The notes under the pieces: model-generated
What the model saw: only the letters and a program-made list of their open reading frames with translations
Database searches by the model: none
Told to the model about the DNA's origin: nothing
DNA from: Streptomyces tsukubensis
Lineage (GTDB): Bacteria > Actinomycetota > Actinomycetes > Streptomycetales > Streptomycetaceae
Direction: 5' to 3'
Length of the DNA stretch: 64,000 nt
Assembly (NCBI RefSeq): GCF_003932715.1
Contig: NZ_CP020700.1
Span: forward strand, 1,820,501 to 1,884,500
Translations under genes and position numbers: made by a program
Shown here: positions 26,573 through 35,579 of the stretch, piece by piece
How positions within the stretch are numbered: position 1 is the first letter of the stretch
Layout: each line of letters begins with the position of its first letter

Positions 26573-27552
26573 GCCTTGACCAGCCCCTTCGTCGCGTTCC
26601 CCCCGAGCGCCAAGTACACGTCCTCCAGGCTGGGCGTCGCGAGCGTGAAGTCGTCGAGCGCCGCGAAGGCGGCGCCGCCCGTGACGGCCGCGACGGCGGC
26701 GCGCGCCTCGTCGGGTGCCAGCCTGAGCACCCAGCGCCGGCCGGACTCCTGGGCGGAGGCGCGCAGCGCGGCGACCTCCGGAACGTCCAGGGGCGCCCGT
26801 TCCCGCCAGACCAGCTCCACCCGTACCTCGCCGGCGATCCGCTCCTTGAGCCCGGCGGGGGTGTCGCAGGCGATGACCCGTCCGCGGTCCAGCACGGCGA
26901 CCCGGTCGAGCACGGTCTCCGCCTCGATGACGTTGTGGGTGACGAGGACGACCGTGGTGCCGTGCTCGGCGCGGCGCCGGTCCACCGCGGACCAGACCGC
27001 GCGGCGGGCGACGGGGTCCATTCCGGTGGTGGGCTCGTCCAGGACGAGGAGGGGGCGCTCGCCGACGAGGGCGGCGGCGACGCAGGCGAGCCGGCGTTCG
27101 CCGCCGGAGAGCTTCTTGAGGGCGCGGCCGGCGAGCGGGGTGAGTCCCAGCTCCTCCAGGACCGCGTCGCGCTCGGCCCGCGCGTCGTGGAGGCCGAGGC
27201 CGCGCAGCCGTCCGGTGGTCTCGGCGGCGAGGGAGACCGTCAGCTCGTCGAGGGCGGTGGACTCCTGCCCGAGGTAGCCGATGAGCCGGGCGGCGCGTTC
27301 CGGGTGGCGTACGAGATCGTGGCCGAGGACCTCGACACTGCCCGCATCGGGGCGCATCAGACCGGTCAACTGGCGTACGAGGGTGGACTTCCCGGCTCCG
27401 TTGGGCCCGAGCAGTCCGAAGATCTCACCGCCCCGGACCTCCAGGCTGATGCCGTCGGAGGCCCGGACCTCGGGGGTGGCGGGTACGCCGCGGCGGGCGC
27501 GCACGGCAGGGTACGTCTTCACCAGCCGCCGCACCACGCACACCGTACTCAC
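26569..27552 (-). CDS. ABC exporter ATP-binding protein
   Basis: A 327-residue nucleotide-binding subunit. Walker A GPNGAGKST, Q-loop GYLGQES, signature LSGGERR, Walker B LLVLDEPTTGMDP and H-loop VTHN are all intact. A ~90-residue C-terminal extension follows, as in drug-type (DrrA-like) exporters. GTG 27552 is chosen because TACCCT lies eight bases upstream and no Shine-Dalgarno is visible; the longer open frame is non-coding in appearance. It overlaps the permease gene. Confidence 0.92.
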   Translation of the reverse strand: MSTVCVVRRLVKTYPAVRARRGVPATPEVRASDGISLEVRGGEIFGLLGPNGAGKSTLVRQLTGLMRPDAGSVEVLGHDLVRHPERAARLIGYLGQESTALDELTVSLAAETTGRLRGLGLHDARAERDAVLEELGLTPLAGRALKKLSGGERRLACVAAALVGERPLLVLDEPTTGMDPVARRAVWSAVDRRRAEHGTTVVLVTHNVIEAETVLDRVAVLDRGRVIACDTPAGLKERIAGEVRVELVWRERAPLDVPEVAALRASAQESGRRWVLRLAPDEARAAVAAVTGGAAFAALDDFTLATPSLEDVYLALGGNATKGLVKA

Positions 27553-27634
27553 GAGGTACGAGGGTACGGGGTCCCCGCCCCGTCTCCGTGCCCGGGTGCC
27601 CTGCCGCGTACCGCCACCGGACCTCAGGGGGGCG

Positions 27635-28879
27635 CTACTCGCCCGCCGGGGCGTGCTCGGCAGCCGTACGGACGTCGATCTCGCGCCAGAAACCGGCCCG
27701 GATGGCATAGCGGTCGTGCTCGTCGATCTGGTCGTCCTTGTGCGCCAGCAGCCCGAAGCGTGCCGCGTAGCGCAGCAGTTCCCCGTCGATGCGGTGGGGG
27801 ATCCGCGGGTACATCGTGGACAGCTTCGACACATGGCCGTTCTCGGGAAGCCGTTCCATCCAGCGGCGGGCGAAGACCTGGCCGACCTCGAAGGGGTCGC
27901 CACCGACGGTGGTGATGTCCTCCTCGCGGTCGGCCCACCGCTGCTCCGCGCTGGTCAGCTGGGCGAGGGTGGGCAGCGATGCGGTCTCCGGGGGTTCGCC
28001 GAGGGTGCCCGCCCGGTCGATCCACCCCTTGTCCGAGGACCAGCGCAGGGTCGCGGAGGCGGGCGGCTGCGGCTGCGGGCCGGGAGCCCGCAGGGCGGCC
28101 AGGTCCTTGGGGGTGGGGACGCCCTTGGCGGCCGGGGCGGACGGTGCTCCGGCGGTCGCGACGGCGGGCTCCTGCTCCCCCGGCGGGGCGACGGCGGAGG
28201 CGGCCGCCTCCGCCTCGGCCCGCTCCTGGGCCGCGGCGAGCGCGGCTTCGGGCAGGGGGGCGGAGAGGATCGCGGCGATCTCCGGGCGGGGCGCGGGCGG
28301 CGGGGCGCCGAGTCCGCCGAGGTCCCGGGCCCGGACCGCCCGGGTGATCCACGTGCGGTCCAGCACCCGCCGTTCGTCGGCTTCGGCGACCAGGTCCTCG
28401 GACTGGTTGTAGTCTCCGTCGGCGGCCTGGACGGCCCAGAGGTGGACGGCTACGCCGTGCTCCTTCGCCGACATCAGTCCGGGCAGCAGATCGCCGTCAC
28501 CGGTGACCAGCACGATGTCGGAGCAGGCATGGTTTCTGGCCAGTTCGGTCAGTTCGGCGTGCATCGCGGCGTCCACGCCCTTCTGGGCCCAGCGGCCGTC
28601 GCTGCGGGTCAGCGCGCCCAGCCGGACCGTGACCCGGGGCATCACGCGCAGTCTGCGGTGCTCGGGCTGGGGCACCCGGTCGGGGGCGCCGTCGAACCAG
28701 TAGATACGGAGCAGGGGGCGCTCGGTGTCGCTCTCGGCGAGTTCACGCAGGCCCTGGACGAGGGCGGTGTGGTCGACGGCGATCCGGGAGCGGACCGGTT
28801 CCCCGGCGAGCAGACTCGCCGCCGCCCCCAGCAGATATCCGGCGTCCACCAGGACAACACAGCGGTCCACGCGCTCCAC
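27635..28879 (-). CDS. NYN-domain (PIN-like nuclease fold) protein
   Basis: A 414-residue protein. The N-terminal NYN domain (about 1-185) starts VERVDRCVVLVDAGYLLGA and holds the acidic catalytic pattern: Asp in VLVDAGYL, Asp in QKGVDAAMHAEL, and SDIVLVTGDGDLLPGL. An Ala/Pro-rich linker (about 210-290) leads to a second conserved domain ending FGLLAHKDDQIDEHDRYAIRAGFWREID. NYN proteins are usually Mg-dependent RNases; the target is unknown. GTG 28879 is the likely start; GTG 28894 and 28870 are alternatives. Confidence 0.87.
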   Translation of the reverse strand: MERVDRCVVLVDAGYLLGAAASLLAGEPVRSRIAVDHTALVQGLRELAESDTERPLLRIYWFDGAPDRVPQPEHRRLRVMPRVTVRLGALTRSDGRWAQKGVDAAMHAELTELARNHACSDIVLVTGDGDLLPGLMSAKEHGVAVHLWAVQAADGDYNQSEDLVAEADERRVLDRTWITRAVRARDLGGLGAPPPAPRPEIAAILSAPLPEAALAAAQERAEAEAAASAVAPPGEQEPAVATAGAPSAPAAKGVPTPKDLAALRAPGPQPQPPASATLRWSSDKGWIDRAGTLGEPPETASLPTLAQLTSAEQRWADREEDITTVGGDPFEVGQVFARRWMERLPENGHVSKLSTMYPRIPHRIDGELLRYAARFGLLAHKDDQIDEHDRYAIRAGFWREIDVRTAAEHAPAGE

Positions 28880-29028
28880 CCTCTTTCGGATCACCCCGGG
28901 ACCCGCCCGGCGTCGCGCTCCGGGCTCGCCCCGAGTCTGCCCGACATGATCGGGGTTGACGGCCGGAACTCGATCTTCGGCGTGGCGGAAAACCTGATGG
29001 AGCCCGGCGGAGGCCCCGGTTCCCGCCT

Positions 29029-29072
29029 TTGACAAGGCACCCTTACCCACCGCAATGATCCAAAATGCGGTG
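29029..29072 (+). promoter_or_regulatory. candidate promoter and operator of the 58-residue gene
   Basis: A consensus TTGACA (29029-29034) is followed by an inverted repeat CACCGCA/TGCGGTG (29048-29054 and 29066-29072) in locally AT-rich DNA. The repeat covers the position of the -10 region (best hexamer AATGAT at 19-base spacing), so a repressor bound there could block the promoter. Confidence 0.5.
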
Positions 29073-29148
29073 TATCTCCCCATATGTGAGTCTGGTCGCG
29101 GTCCCAGACAGACCCTTGCCGCTAGACCCTTGATGTGGAGGCATTCCC

Positions 29149-29325
29149 ATGGCCAAGAACAAGAACCGCAAGGATCGTCAGCAGAACCGTTCTTCGCAGC
29201 CCGAACAGTCGCAGGAGCAGGCGAAGTCGACCGCCTACGAAGCCCAGAACAGGCCGCAGACACAGGCCCAGGGCAGTCCGGCGGACGTGGCCCGCAAGCA
29301 CCAGCGGCGTTTCGGCCACAACTGA
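29149..29325 (+). CDS. 58-residue hydrophilic protein, conserved small type
   Basis: A Gln/Asn/Lys-rich, disordered-looking protein: MAKNKNRKDRQQNRSSQ at the start and DVARKHQRRFGHN at the end. I recall similar small proteins in other streptomycetes, but no function. ATG 29149 has a strong GGAGG site seven bases upstream, the gene has its own promoter-like region, and a long perfect hairpin follows, so it is a well-framed gene. Highly charged and without a membrane segment; an RNA-binding role would be a guess. Confidence 0.8.
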   Translation: MAKNKNRKDRQQNRSSQPEQSQEQAKSTAYEAQNRPQTQAQGSPADVARKHQRRFGHN

Positions 29326-29358
29326 CGGCCGGATACGGAGCGGAAGAGAAGAGAGAAA

Positions 29359-29392
29359 GAGGGGCGCGCCCGTCGCGACGGGCGCGCCCCTC
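29359..29392. terminator. bidirectional terminator between small gene and dnaE
   Basis: A perfect 17-bp inverted repeat without a spacer (GAGGGGCGCGCCCGTCG and its complement) lies in the 85 bases between the two convergent stops. Confidence 0.85.
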
Positions 29393-29410
29393 CACTGCTG
29401 CCGGGCGGGG

Positions 29411-32400
29411 TCAGCCGGCCAGACAGGACGGTCCGAGCAGGACCTTCAGATCTCCGAAGAGCGCGGGATCGGGCTGGACCCGGTGCCGGTCGAGCCGGAG
29501 GACGGTGGTGCTCCGCGGCCCCTGGAGCTTGATCCGTACCTCGGTGTTCCCCCGGTGGTGGCTGAGGATCTCCCCCAGCCTGGTGACCATCGGAGGGGTG
29601 ACCTTCACGGTCGGGATGGTGACGATCACCGGCGCGTTGGTGCCCGCCGACGAGAGGTCGGGGACCATCAGCTCCATCGCGACCAGCCGGGGCACGTCCT
29701 CCCGCTTGTCGAGCCGTCCCTTGACGAAGACGACCGTGTCCTCGACCAGCTGGGTGGAGACGAGCTGGTAGGTGGCGGGGAAGAACATGCACTCCAGGGA
29801 TCCGGCCAGATCCTCGACGGTGGCGATGGCCCAGGCGTTGCCCTGCTTGGTCATCTTCCGCTGGAGACCGGAGATGATGCCGCCGATGGTGACGACCGCA
29901 CCGTCGGCGTGTTCGCCGCCGGTGAGCTGGGAGATCGCGGCGTCCGACTTGTCGGAGAGGACGTGTTCGATCCCGAAGAGCGGATGATCGGAGACATAGA
30001 GCCCGAGCATCTCGCGCTCCTGCGCGAGGAGATAGGTCTTGTCCCACTCCACGTCGGAGAATTCGACGTCCAGACCGAAGCCGGGTTCGTCGCTCTGCTC
30101 GTCGCCCATCCCGCCGAAGAGGTCGAACTGTCCCTCGGCCTCCTTGCGCTTGACCGCGACCACATTGTCGATCATGGGCTCGTGGTGGGCGACCAGGCTC
30201 TTGCGGGTGTGGCCCATCTCGTCGAAGGCCCCGGCCTTGATCAGCGATTCCACGGTCCGCTTGTTGCAGACGACCGCCTCGACCTTGTCGAGGAAGTCGG
30301 GGAAGGAGCTGTACTTCCCCTTGGATTTGCGGCAGCGGATGATGGAGTCGACGACGTTGGTGCCGACGTTCCGGACGGCCGAGAGGCCGAAGAGAATGAT
30401 TTCGTCGCCCTGGGCCGCGAAGTTCGACTGGGATTCGTTGACATTGGGCGGCAGCACCTTGATGCCCATCCGCCGGCATTCGTTGAGATAGACCGCCGAC
30501 TTGTCCTTGTCGTCCTTGACGGAGGTCAGCAGCGCCGCCATGTATTCGGCGGGGTAGTTCGCCTTGAGATAGGCGGTCCAGTAGGTGACCAGGCCGTACG
30601 CGGAGGAGTGGGCCTTGTTGAAGGCGTATCCGGCGAAGGGGACCAGCACGTCCCAGAGCGCCTGGACGGCCTCGTCCGAGTAATTGTTCTTCCGGGCGCC
30701 GGCCTGGAAGATCGTGAAGTTCTTCGCCAGTTCCTCGGGCTTCTTCTTGCCCATGACGCGGCGGAGGATATCGGCCTCGCCGAGCGAATAGCCCGCGATG
30801 ATCTGGGCGGCCTTCTGCACCTGCTCCTGGTAGACGATCAGGCCGTGCGTCAGGTCGAGAACCTCCCGGAGCGGCTCCTCCAGCTCCGGGTGGATGGGGG
30901 TGATCTCCTGCTGCTTGTTCTTCCGCAGCGCGTAGTTCGTATGGGAGTTCATTCCCATCGGGCCCGGCCGGTAGAGGGCCGAGACGGCGGAGATGTCCTC
31001 GAAGTTGTCGGGCTTCATCAGCCGCAGCAGCGACCGCATCGGACCGCCGTCGAACTGGAAGACGCCGAGCGTGTCACCGCGGCAGAGCAGTTCGTACGTC
31101 TTGGGGTCGTCCAGCGGGACGGCGAGCATCTCCAGCTCGATGCCCTTGTTCGCCTTCACCATCTTGACGGCGTCGTCCATGATGGTGAGGTTCCGCAGGC
31201 CGAGGAAGTCCATCTTCAGCAGGCCCAGCGACTCGCACTGCGGATAGTCCCACTGGGTGATGGTGACGCCGTCGGTGTGCCGGACCCAGACCGGGGCGTG
31301 GTCCACGATCGGCTCGCTGGACATGATCACGCCCGCCGCGTGCACGCCCATCTGCCGGACCAGGCCCTCGACGCCCCGCGCGGTGTCGATGACCTTCTTG
31401 ACGTCGGGCTCGTTCTCGTACATCCCGCGGATCTCCGCGGCCTCGCTGTAGCGGGGGTGCGAGGGGTCGGTGATGCCGGAGAGTTCGATGCCCTTGCCGA
31501 GGACGTCGGCGGGCATGGCCTTGGTGAGCCGGTCGCCCATGGCGTAGGGGTAGCCGAGGACCCGGGCGGAGTCCTTGATGGCGTTCTTCGCCTTGATCTT
31601 GCCGTAGGTGCCGATCATGGCGACCTTGTCGGCGCCGTACTTCTCGGTCACGTACCGGATCACTTCGACGCGCCGACGCTCGTCGAAGTCGATGTCGACA
31701 TCGGGCATCGAGATGCGCTCGGGGTTGAGGAACCGCTCGAAGATCAGTCCGTGCTCGATGGGGTCGAGGTCGGTGATGCCCATCGCGTACGCCACGATCG
31801 AACCGGCCGCGGAGCCACGGCCGGGGCCGACCGCGATGCCGTTCCGCTTGGCCCACATGATGAAGTCGGCGACCACGAGGAAGTACCCCGGGAAGCCCAT
31901 GTCGATGATGACGGACATCTCGTACTCGGCCTGGCGGGCGCGGTCGTCCGGGACGCCGCCCGGGAAGCGGCGCTCCATCCCGGCCCGGACCTCGGCCTGG
32001 AACCAGGTGACCTCGGTGTACCCCTCGGGGATGTCGAACTTCGGCATGAGGTTCCGCTCCTGGAACATGCCGGAGGTGTCGACCTGCTCCGCGACCAGCA
32101 GGGTGTTGCGGCAGCCCTCCTGCCAGGCCTCGGAGGAGTCGACCGCGTACATCTCCTCGGTCGACTTCAGGTAGTAGCCCGAGCCGTCGAACCGGAACCG
32201 GTCCGGGTCCGAGAGGTTCTTGCCGGTCTGGATGCAGAGCAGGGCGTCGTGGGCCGTCGCCTCGTGGGAGTACGTGTAGTGGGAGTCGTTCGTGACCAGC
32301 GGGGGGATCCCGAGCTTCTTCCCGATCTCCAGCAGCCCGTCCCGGACCCGCCGCTCGATTTCGATGCCGTGGTCCATCAGCTCCAGGAAGTACCGGTCCC

Positions 32401-32950
32401 GGCCGAAGATGTCCTGGTAGTCGGAGGCCGCCTGGAGCGCCTCCTTCTCCTGCCCCAGCCGCAGCCGGGTCTGGAGCTCACCGGAGGGGCAGCCGGTGGA
32501 GGCGATCAGCCCCTCGGACCACTGGGCGATGGTCTCCCGGTCCATCCGGGGCCACTTCTGCAGCCAGCCCTCGGCATACGCGTCGGAGGAGAGCCGGAAG
32601 AGGTTGTGCAGACCCGTGCTGTTCGACGCCCAGATCGTCTTGTGGGTGTAACCACCGGAACCGGAGACGTCGTCCCGCTTCTGGTGCGGCTGCCCCCATT
32701 GGATCTTGCGCTTGTTCCGCCGGGACTCCGGGGCGACGTACGCCTCGATCCCGATGATCGGCGTCACCCCCGCCTTCACCGCCTGGTGGAAGAAGTCGTA
32801 CGCCCCGTGCAGATTCCCGTGGTCGGTCATCGCGATATGGGTCATGCCCATCTCGTTGCACGCGGCGAACATGTCCTTCAACCGCGCCGCACCGTCCAGC
32901 AGTGAGTACTGCGTGTGTACGTGCAGATGCGTGAAGGGCGGTTTCGTCAC
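29411..32950 (-). CDS. dnaE: DNA polymerase III alpha subunit
   Basis: The replicative polymerase, 1179 residues. The N-terminal PHP domain begins FTHLHVHTQYSLLDGAARL with the His/Asp metal residues (MTDHGNLHG). The polymerase active site shows GPGRGSAAGS at 375-384 and the catalytic aspartates in PDVDIDF at 416-422. HhH and OB-fold regions follow (GGIISGLQRKMTKQGNAWA). The GTG start is set by TGGAGG eight bases upstream and matches the usual DnaE1 N-terminus. A 1256-codon frame on the opposite strand is a GC-bias shadow. Confidence 0.98.
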   Translation of the reverse strand: MTKPPFTHLHVHTQYSLLDGAARLKDMFAACNEMGMTHIAMTDHGNLHGAYDFFHQAVKAGVTPIIGIEAYVAPESRRNKRKIQWGQPHQKRDDVSGSGGYTHKTIWASNSTGLHNLFRLSSDAYAEGWLQKWPRMDRETIAQWSEGLIASTGCPSGELQTRLRLGQEKEALQAASDYQDIFGRDRYFLELMDHGIEIERRVRDGLLEIGKKLGIPPLVTNDSHYTYSHEATAHDALLCIQTGKNLSDPDRFRFDGSGYYLKSTEEMYAVDSSEAWQEGCRNTLLVAEQVDTSGMFQERNLMPKFDIPEGYTEVTWFQAEVRAGMERRFPGGVPDDRARQAEYEMSVIIDMGFPGYFLVVADFIMWAKRNGIAVGPGRGSAAGSIVAYAMGITDLDPIEHGLIFERFLNPERISMPDVDIDFDERRRVEVIRYVTEKYGADKVAMIGTYGKIKAKNAIKDSARVLGYPYAMGDRLTKAMPADVLGKGIELSGITDPSHPRYSEAAEIRGMYENEPDVKKVIDTARGVEGLVRQMGVHAAGVIMSSEPIVDHAPVWVRHTDGVTITQWDYPQCESLGLLKMDFLGLRNLTIMDDAVKMVKANKGIELEMLAVPLDDPKTYELLCRGDTLGVFQFDGGPMRSLLRLMKPDNFEDISAVSALYRPGPMGMNSHTNYALRKNKQQEITPIHPELEEPLREVLDLTHGLIVYQEQVQKAAQIIAGYSLGEADILRRVMGKKKPEELAKNFTIFQAGARKNNYSDEAVQALWDVLVPFAGYAFNKAHSSAYGLVTYWTAYLKANYPAEYMAALLTSVKDDKDKSAVYLNECRRMGIKVLPPNVNESQSNFAAQGDEIILFGLSAVRNVGTNVVDSIIRCRKSKGKYSSFPDFLDKVEAVVCNKRTVESLIKAGAFDEMGHTRKSLVAHHEPMIDNVVAVKRKEAEGQFDLFGGMGDEQSDEPGFGLDVEFSDVEWDKTYLLAQEREMLGLYVSDHPLFGIEHVLSDKSDAAISQLTGGEHADGAVVTIGGIISGLQRKMTKQGNAWAIATVEDLAGSLECMFFPATYQLVSTQLVEDTVVFVKGRLDKREDVPRLVAMELMVPDLSSAGTNAPVIVTIPTVKVTPPMVTRLGEILSHHRGNTEVRIKLQGPRSTTVLRLDRHRVQPDPALFGDLKVLLGPSCLAG

Positions 32951-33220
32951 GGCGGGGGCCTCCAGAGAACGACGGGGCGGCGGAACAGCGGGGCAGTCGG
33001 GCAGCGGGGCAGCGGGGCATACGGATGCGGAAGTGCCCGGGGGGACAGCGTCGAAGTCTACGACTCCCCGCCGACAGTCGCGGGGCAGTGGCGTACACCC
33101 GCCATCGCGGTCCGCGACGGGCACCTCCGGCGGGCGCCGGGCGTTGGAGAGGGCGGAGACCGCTCTCCCCCGGCCCCGGCCGGGACACTCGTTCCACCCC
33201 TTCGCAGGAGGCACGCACCG

Positions 33221-34579
33221 ATGCCCGTTCCGCACCCCGCCGAGACCACGGCCCACGAACGCGGCGAGGAGATCCTCGCCGTCTTCGGTACGGCCTTCGG
33301 CGAGCTCCTGGCCGCCGATCCGGCCGCCTTCCGGGTCAAGTTCCGGAAGATGGCGGCCTCGGCGTTCGCCTTCTACCGGGGTACGGCCTGCCTCTTCTAC
33401 CACGATCTGGAGCGGGAGCACGCGGACCGCGGCGACGGCGCGATCGCCGCCGGACCGTATCTCGACGAGCGGACCGGCCGGGTGTGGATCCACGGCGATC
33501 TCCACGCGGAGAACTTCGGCACCTACATGGACTCCACCGGCCGGCTGATCTTCAATGTCAACGACTTCGACGAGGCCTATGTGGGCCCCTTCACCTGGGA
33601 TCTGAAGCGGCTCGCCGCCTCCCTGGCGCTGATCGGCTACACCAAGGCCCTCTCCGACGGGCAGATCACCGAGCTGGTCCAGGTCTTCGCCGCCGCCTAC
33701 CGGGAGCGGATCAGCGCCCTGGCCACCGGTGCCCGCGGGGACGAGGTGCCGCCGTTCACCCTGGACACCGCGGAGGGCCCGCTGCTCGACGCGCTCCGTG
33801 ACGCCCGGTCGCTGACCCGCTTCTCCCTGCTGGACTCGATGACCGAGATCCGCGACTTCGAGCGGCGCTTCGCCCCCGGCGGCGGCTCCATCGAGCTGGA
33901 CGCGGCCACCCGGTACAAGGTGCTGGCGGCCTTCGACGGCTATCTGGAGACGCTGCCCGAGTCCAGCCTGACCCGCCCCGACTCGTACCGGGTGAAGGAC
34001 GTCGTGGGGCGGCGCGGGATCGGTATCGGCTCGGCCGGACTGCCCTCGTACAACATCCTGCTGGAGGGCAACAGCGACGCCCTGGAGAACGACGTCGTGA
34101 TCTATATGAAGCAGGCGCAGACCCCGGCCGTCTCGCGGCACATCACGGACCCGGCCGTCCGGGGCTACTTCCACCACGAGGGCCACCGCACGGTGATCTC
34201 CCAGCGCGCCCTCCAGGACCACGCCGACCCCTGGCTGGGCTGGACCGAGCTGGACGGCTCCGGTCAGCTCGTCGCCGAGGTCTCGCCGTACGCGGTGGAC
34301 CTGAACTGGTCCGATCTCGACGATCCGGTCCAGATCGCGGCGGTCGTCGCCGATCTCGGCCGGGCCACCGCCACGATGCACGGCGCCGCGGACGAGGAGA
34401 GCGGCCATTCACTGGTCCCGTTCTCCACGGAACGGGCCATCGACGCGGCGATCGCGGCGGACGAGGAGGGCTTCGCAAAACTGCTGGTCGACTTCGCCCA
34501 CGCCTACGGCAGCCGGGCCCGGCGCGACCACCAGATCTTCGTCGATCTCTTCAGGAACGGCCGGATACCGGGCCTCTGA
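33221..34579 (+). CDS. DUF2252 (kinase-fold) protein
   Basis: A 452-residue protein. FYRGTACLFYHDL, then VWIHGDLHAENFGTYMD and FNVNDFDEAYVGPFTWDLKRLAAS resemble the catalytic and metal-binding loops of aminoglycoside-phosphotransferase-type kinases, which is how DUF2252 is usually interpreted; no substrate is established. AGGAGG lies 9 bases before ATG 33221. It is divergent from dnaE. The 270-base gap between them contains GGGGCAGC-type short direct repeats (32995-33020) but no gene I can support. Confidence 0.88.
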   Translation: MPVPHPAETTAHERGEEILAVFGTAFGELLAADPAAFRVKFRKMAASAFAFYRGTACLFYHDLEREHADRGDGAIAAGPYLDERTGRVWIHGDLHAENFGTYMDSTGRLIFNVNDFDEAYVGPFTWDLKRLAASLALIGYTKALSDGQITELVQVFAAAYRERISALATGARGDEVPPFTLDTAEGPLLDALRDARSLTRFSLLDSMTEIRDFERRFAPGGGSIELDAATRYKVLAAFDGYLETLPESSLTRPDSYRVKDVVGRRGIGIGSAGLPSYNILLEGNSDALENDVVIYMKQAQTPAVSRHITDPAVRGYFHHEGHRTVISQRALQDHADPWLGWTELDGSGQLVAEVSPYAVDLNWSDLDDPVQIAAVVADLGRATATMHGAADEESGHSLVPFSTERAIDAAIAADEEGFAKLLVDFAHAYGSRARRDHQIFVDLFRNGRIPGL

Positions 34580-34588
34580 CCTGCTTCG

Positions 34589-34614
34589 GGGCCCCGGGGG
34601 ACGGCCCGGGGCCC
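34589..34614. terminator. terminator after the DUF2252 gene
   Basis: GGGCCCCGGG pairs with CCCGGGGCCC across a 6-base loop, ten bases after the stop. Confidence 0.65.
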
Positions 34615-34676
34615 GGGGTGCCGGTGTGCCCGATCTTTAAGCCGTCTTTCACACAGTCATGGCACACTCGCAGGCA

Positions 34677-35378
34677 ATGGACGTTTCGGGAAAGCGGCTG
34701 AGAGCGCTGCGGGCGGCGATCTTCACGGCAGTAGTCGTGACGCTGTCCGCCGCCTCGCACGTGCTGCTGTCCCGCGCACCACTGCCCTGGTTCACGGTCG
34801 CCGCACTGTCGGCGGGTGTCTTCGCCGTCGCCTTCGCCCTCTCGGGCCGTGAGCGCGGCTTCTGGCGGATCGCGGGTCTGCTGGTGCCGCTGGAGCTGGC
34901 CGCCGACACCGTTTTCAACGGCAGCCAGAACGCCTGTTACGGCCCCGGCGGCGGCCCGGTCACCGGCTCCCTGCGGGCCCTCGGGCTCGATGTGCTCTGC
35001 AGCGGCCCGGTCGGCGGGCCACTGCCCGGTGTGGCCGGTATCACCGGAGCGGACGGCAGCGGCAGCAGCCTGCTGGCCTCCCCCGGACCCGCCACCCCCT
35101 GGGCGCTGCTCGCCGTCCACATCACGGTCGGCCTGCTGGCGTCCCTCTGGCTGTGGCAGGGCGAGGCCGCTCTCGCGAGCCTGCTGCGGACCGTCGAGGC
35201 GTACGCCTTCCGTCCGCTGCTGCTGGCCGTCGCCGTCGTGGTCGCCGCCTGCCGCCCCGTCCGCCGGGGACCGCGCCCCGCGCCCCGGCGGGCCACCTTC
35301 CGCACCCTGCTGCTGGTGCATGCGCTCGGACGGCGAGGTCCCCCGCACCGCGCGGCCGGCCTCGCGCTCGCCGCGTAA
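34677..35378 (+). CDS. predicted multi-spanning membrane protein
   Basis: 233 residues with hydrophobic segments near 12-30, 37-56, 63-78, 143-162 and 176-195; the loop between the third and fourth holds two Cys (ACYGPGGG, DVLCSGP), which could form an extracytoplasmic disulfide. The start is uncertain: ATG 34677 has CACACT eight bases upstream (leaderless-like), while ATG 34659 would add six residues. It precedes a DsbA-like gene by 201 bases, so a functional link through disulfides is possible. Family not recognised. Confidence 0.65.
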   Translation: MDVSGKRLRALRAAIFTAVVVTLSAASHVLLSRAPLPWFTVAALSAGVFAVAFALSGRERGFWRIAGLLVPLELAADTVFNGSQNACYGPGGGPVTGSLRALGLDVLCSGPVGGPLPGVAGITGADGSGSSLLASPGPATPWALLAVHITVGLLASLWLWQGEAALASLLRTVEAYAFRPLLLAVAVVVAACRPVRRGPRPAPRRATFRTLLLVHALGRRGPPHRAAGLALAA

Positions 35379-35540
35379 CCTCCGGTCACCCTCCGCGCCC
35401 GTCCGTCCGGCCCGTCCGGCCGTCACGGCGCGCCGACCGGTGTGCTCCGGCGCGCACACGCCCCCGGGCGCTTCCACACACCCCGCGCAGAGCCCCTTGC
35501 GCCGGCCCGGAAGCCCTCTCTCTTCTCCCACCACATCGTC

Positions 35541-35557
35541 CGTATCCGACGGATACG
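35541..35557. promoter_or_regulatory. 17-bp palindrome before the second DsbA-like gene
   Basis: CGTATCC-GAC-GGATACG, a perfect 7-bp dyad, lies 23 bases before the ATG at 35580, where an operator or a leader hairpin would be expected. Confidence 0.45.
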
Positions 35558-35579
35558 TCCCCACACGGAGTGAATCCTC

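Noticed and set aside
29135..32905. 1256-codon open frame on the plus strand opposite dnaE
   Set aside because: Codon-bias shadow of dnaE: the protein is Asp/Gly/Val/Leu-rich with no family motif, and dnaE on the other strand is certain.
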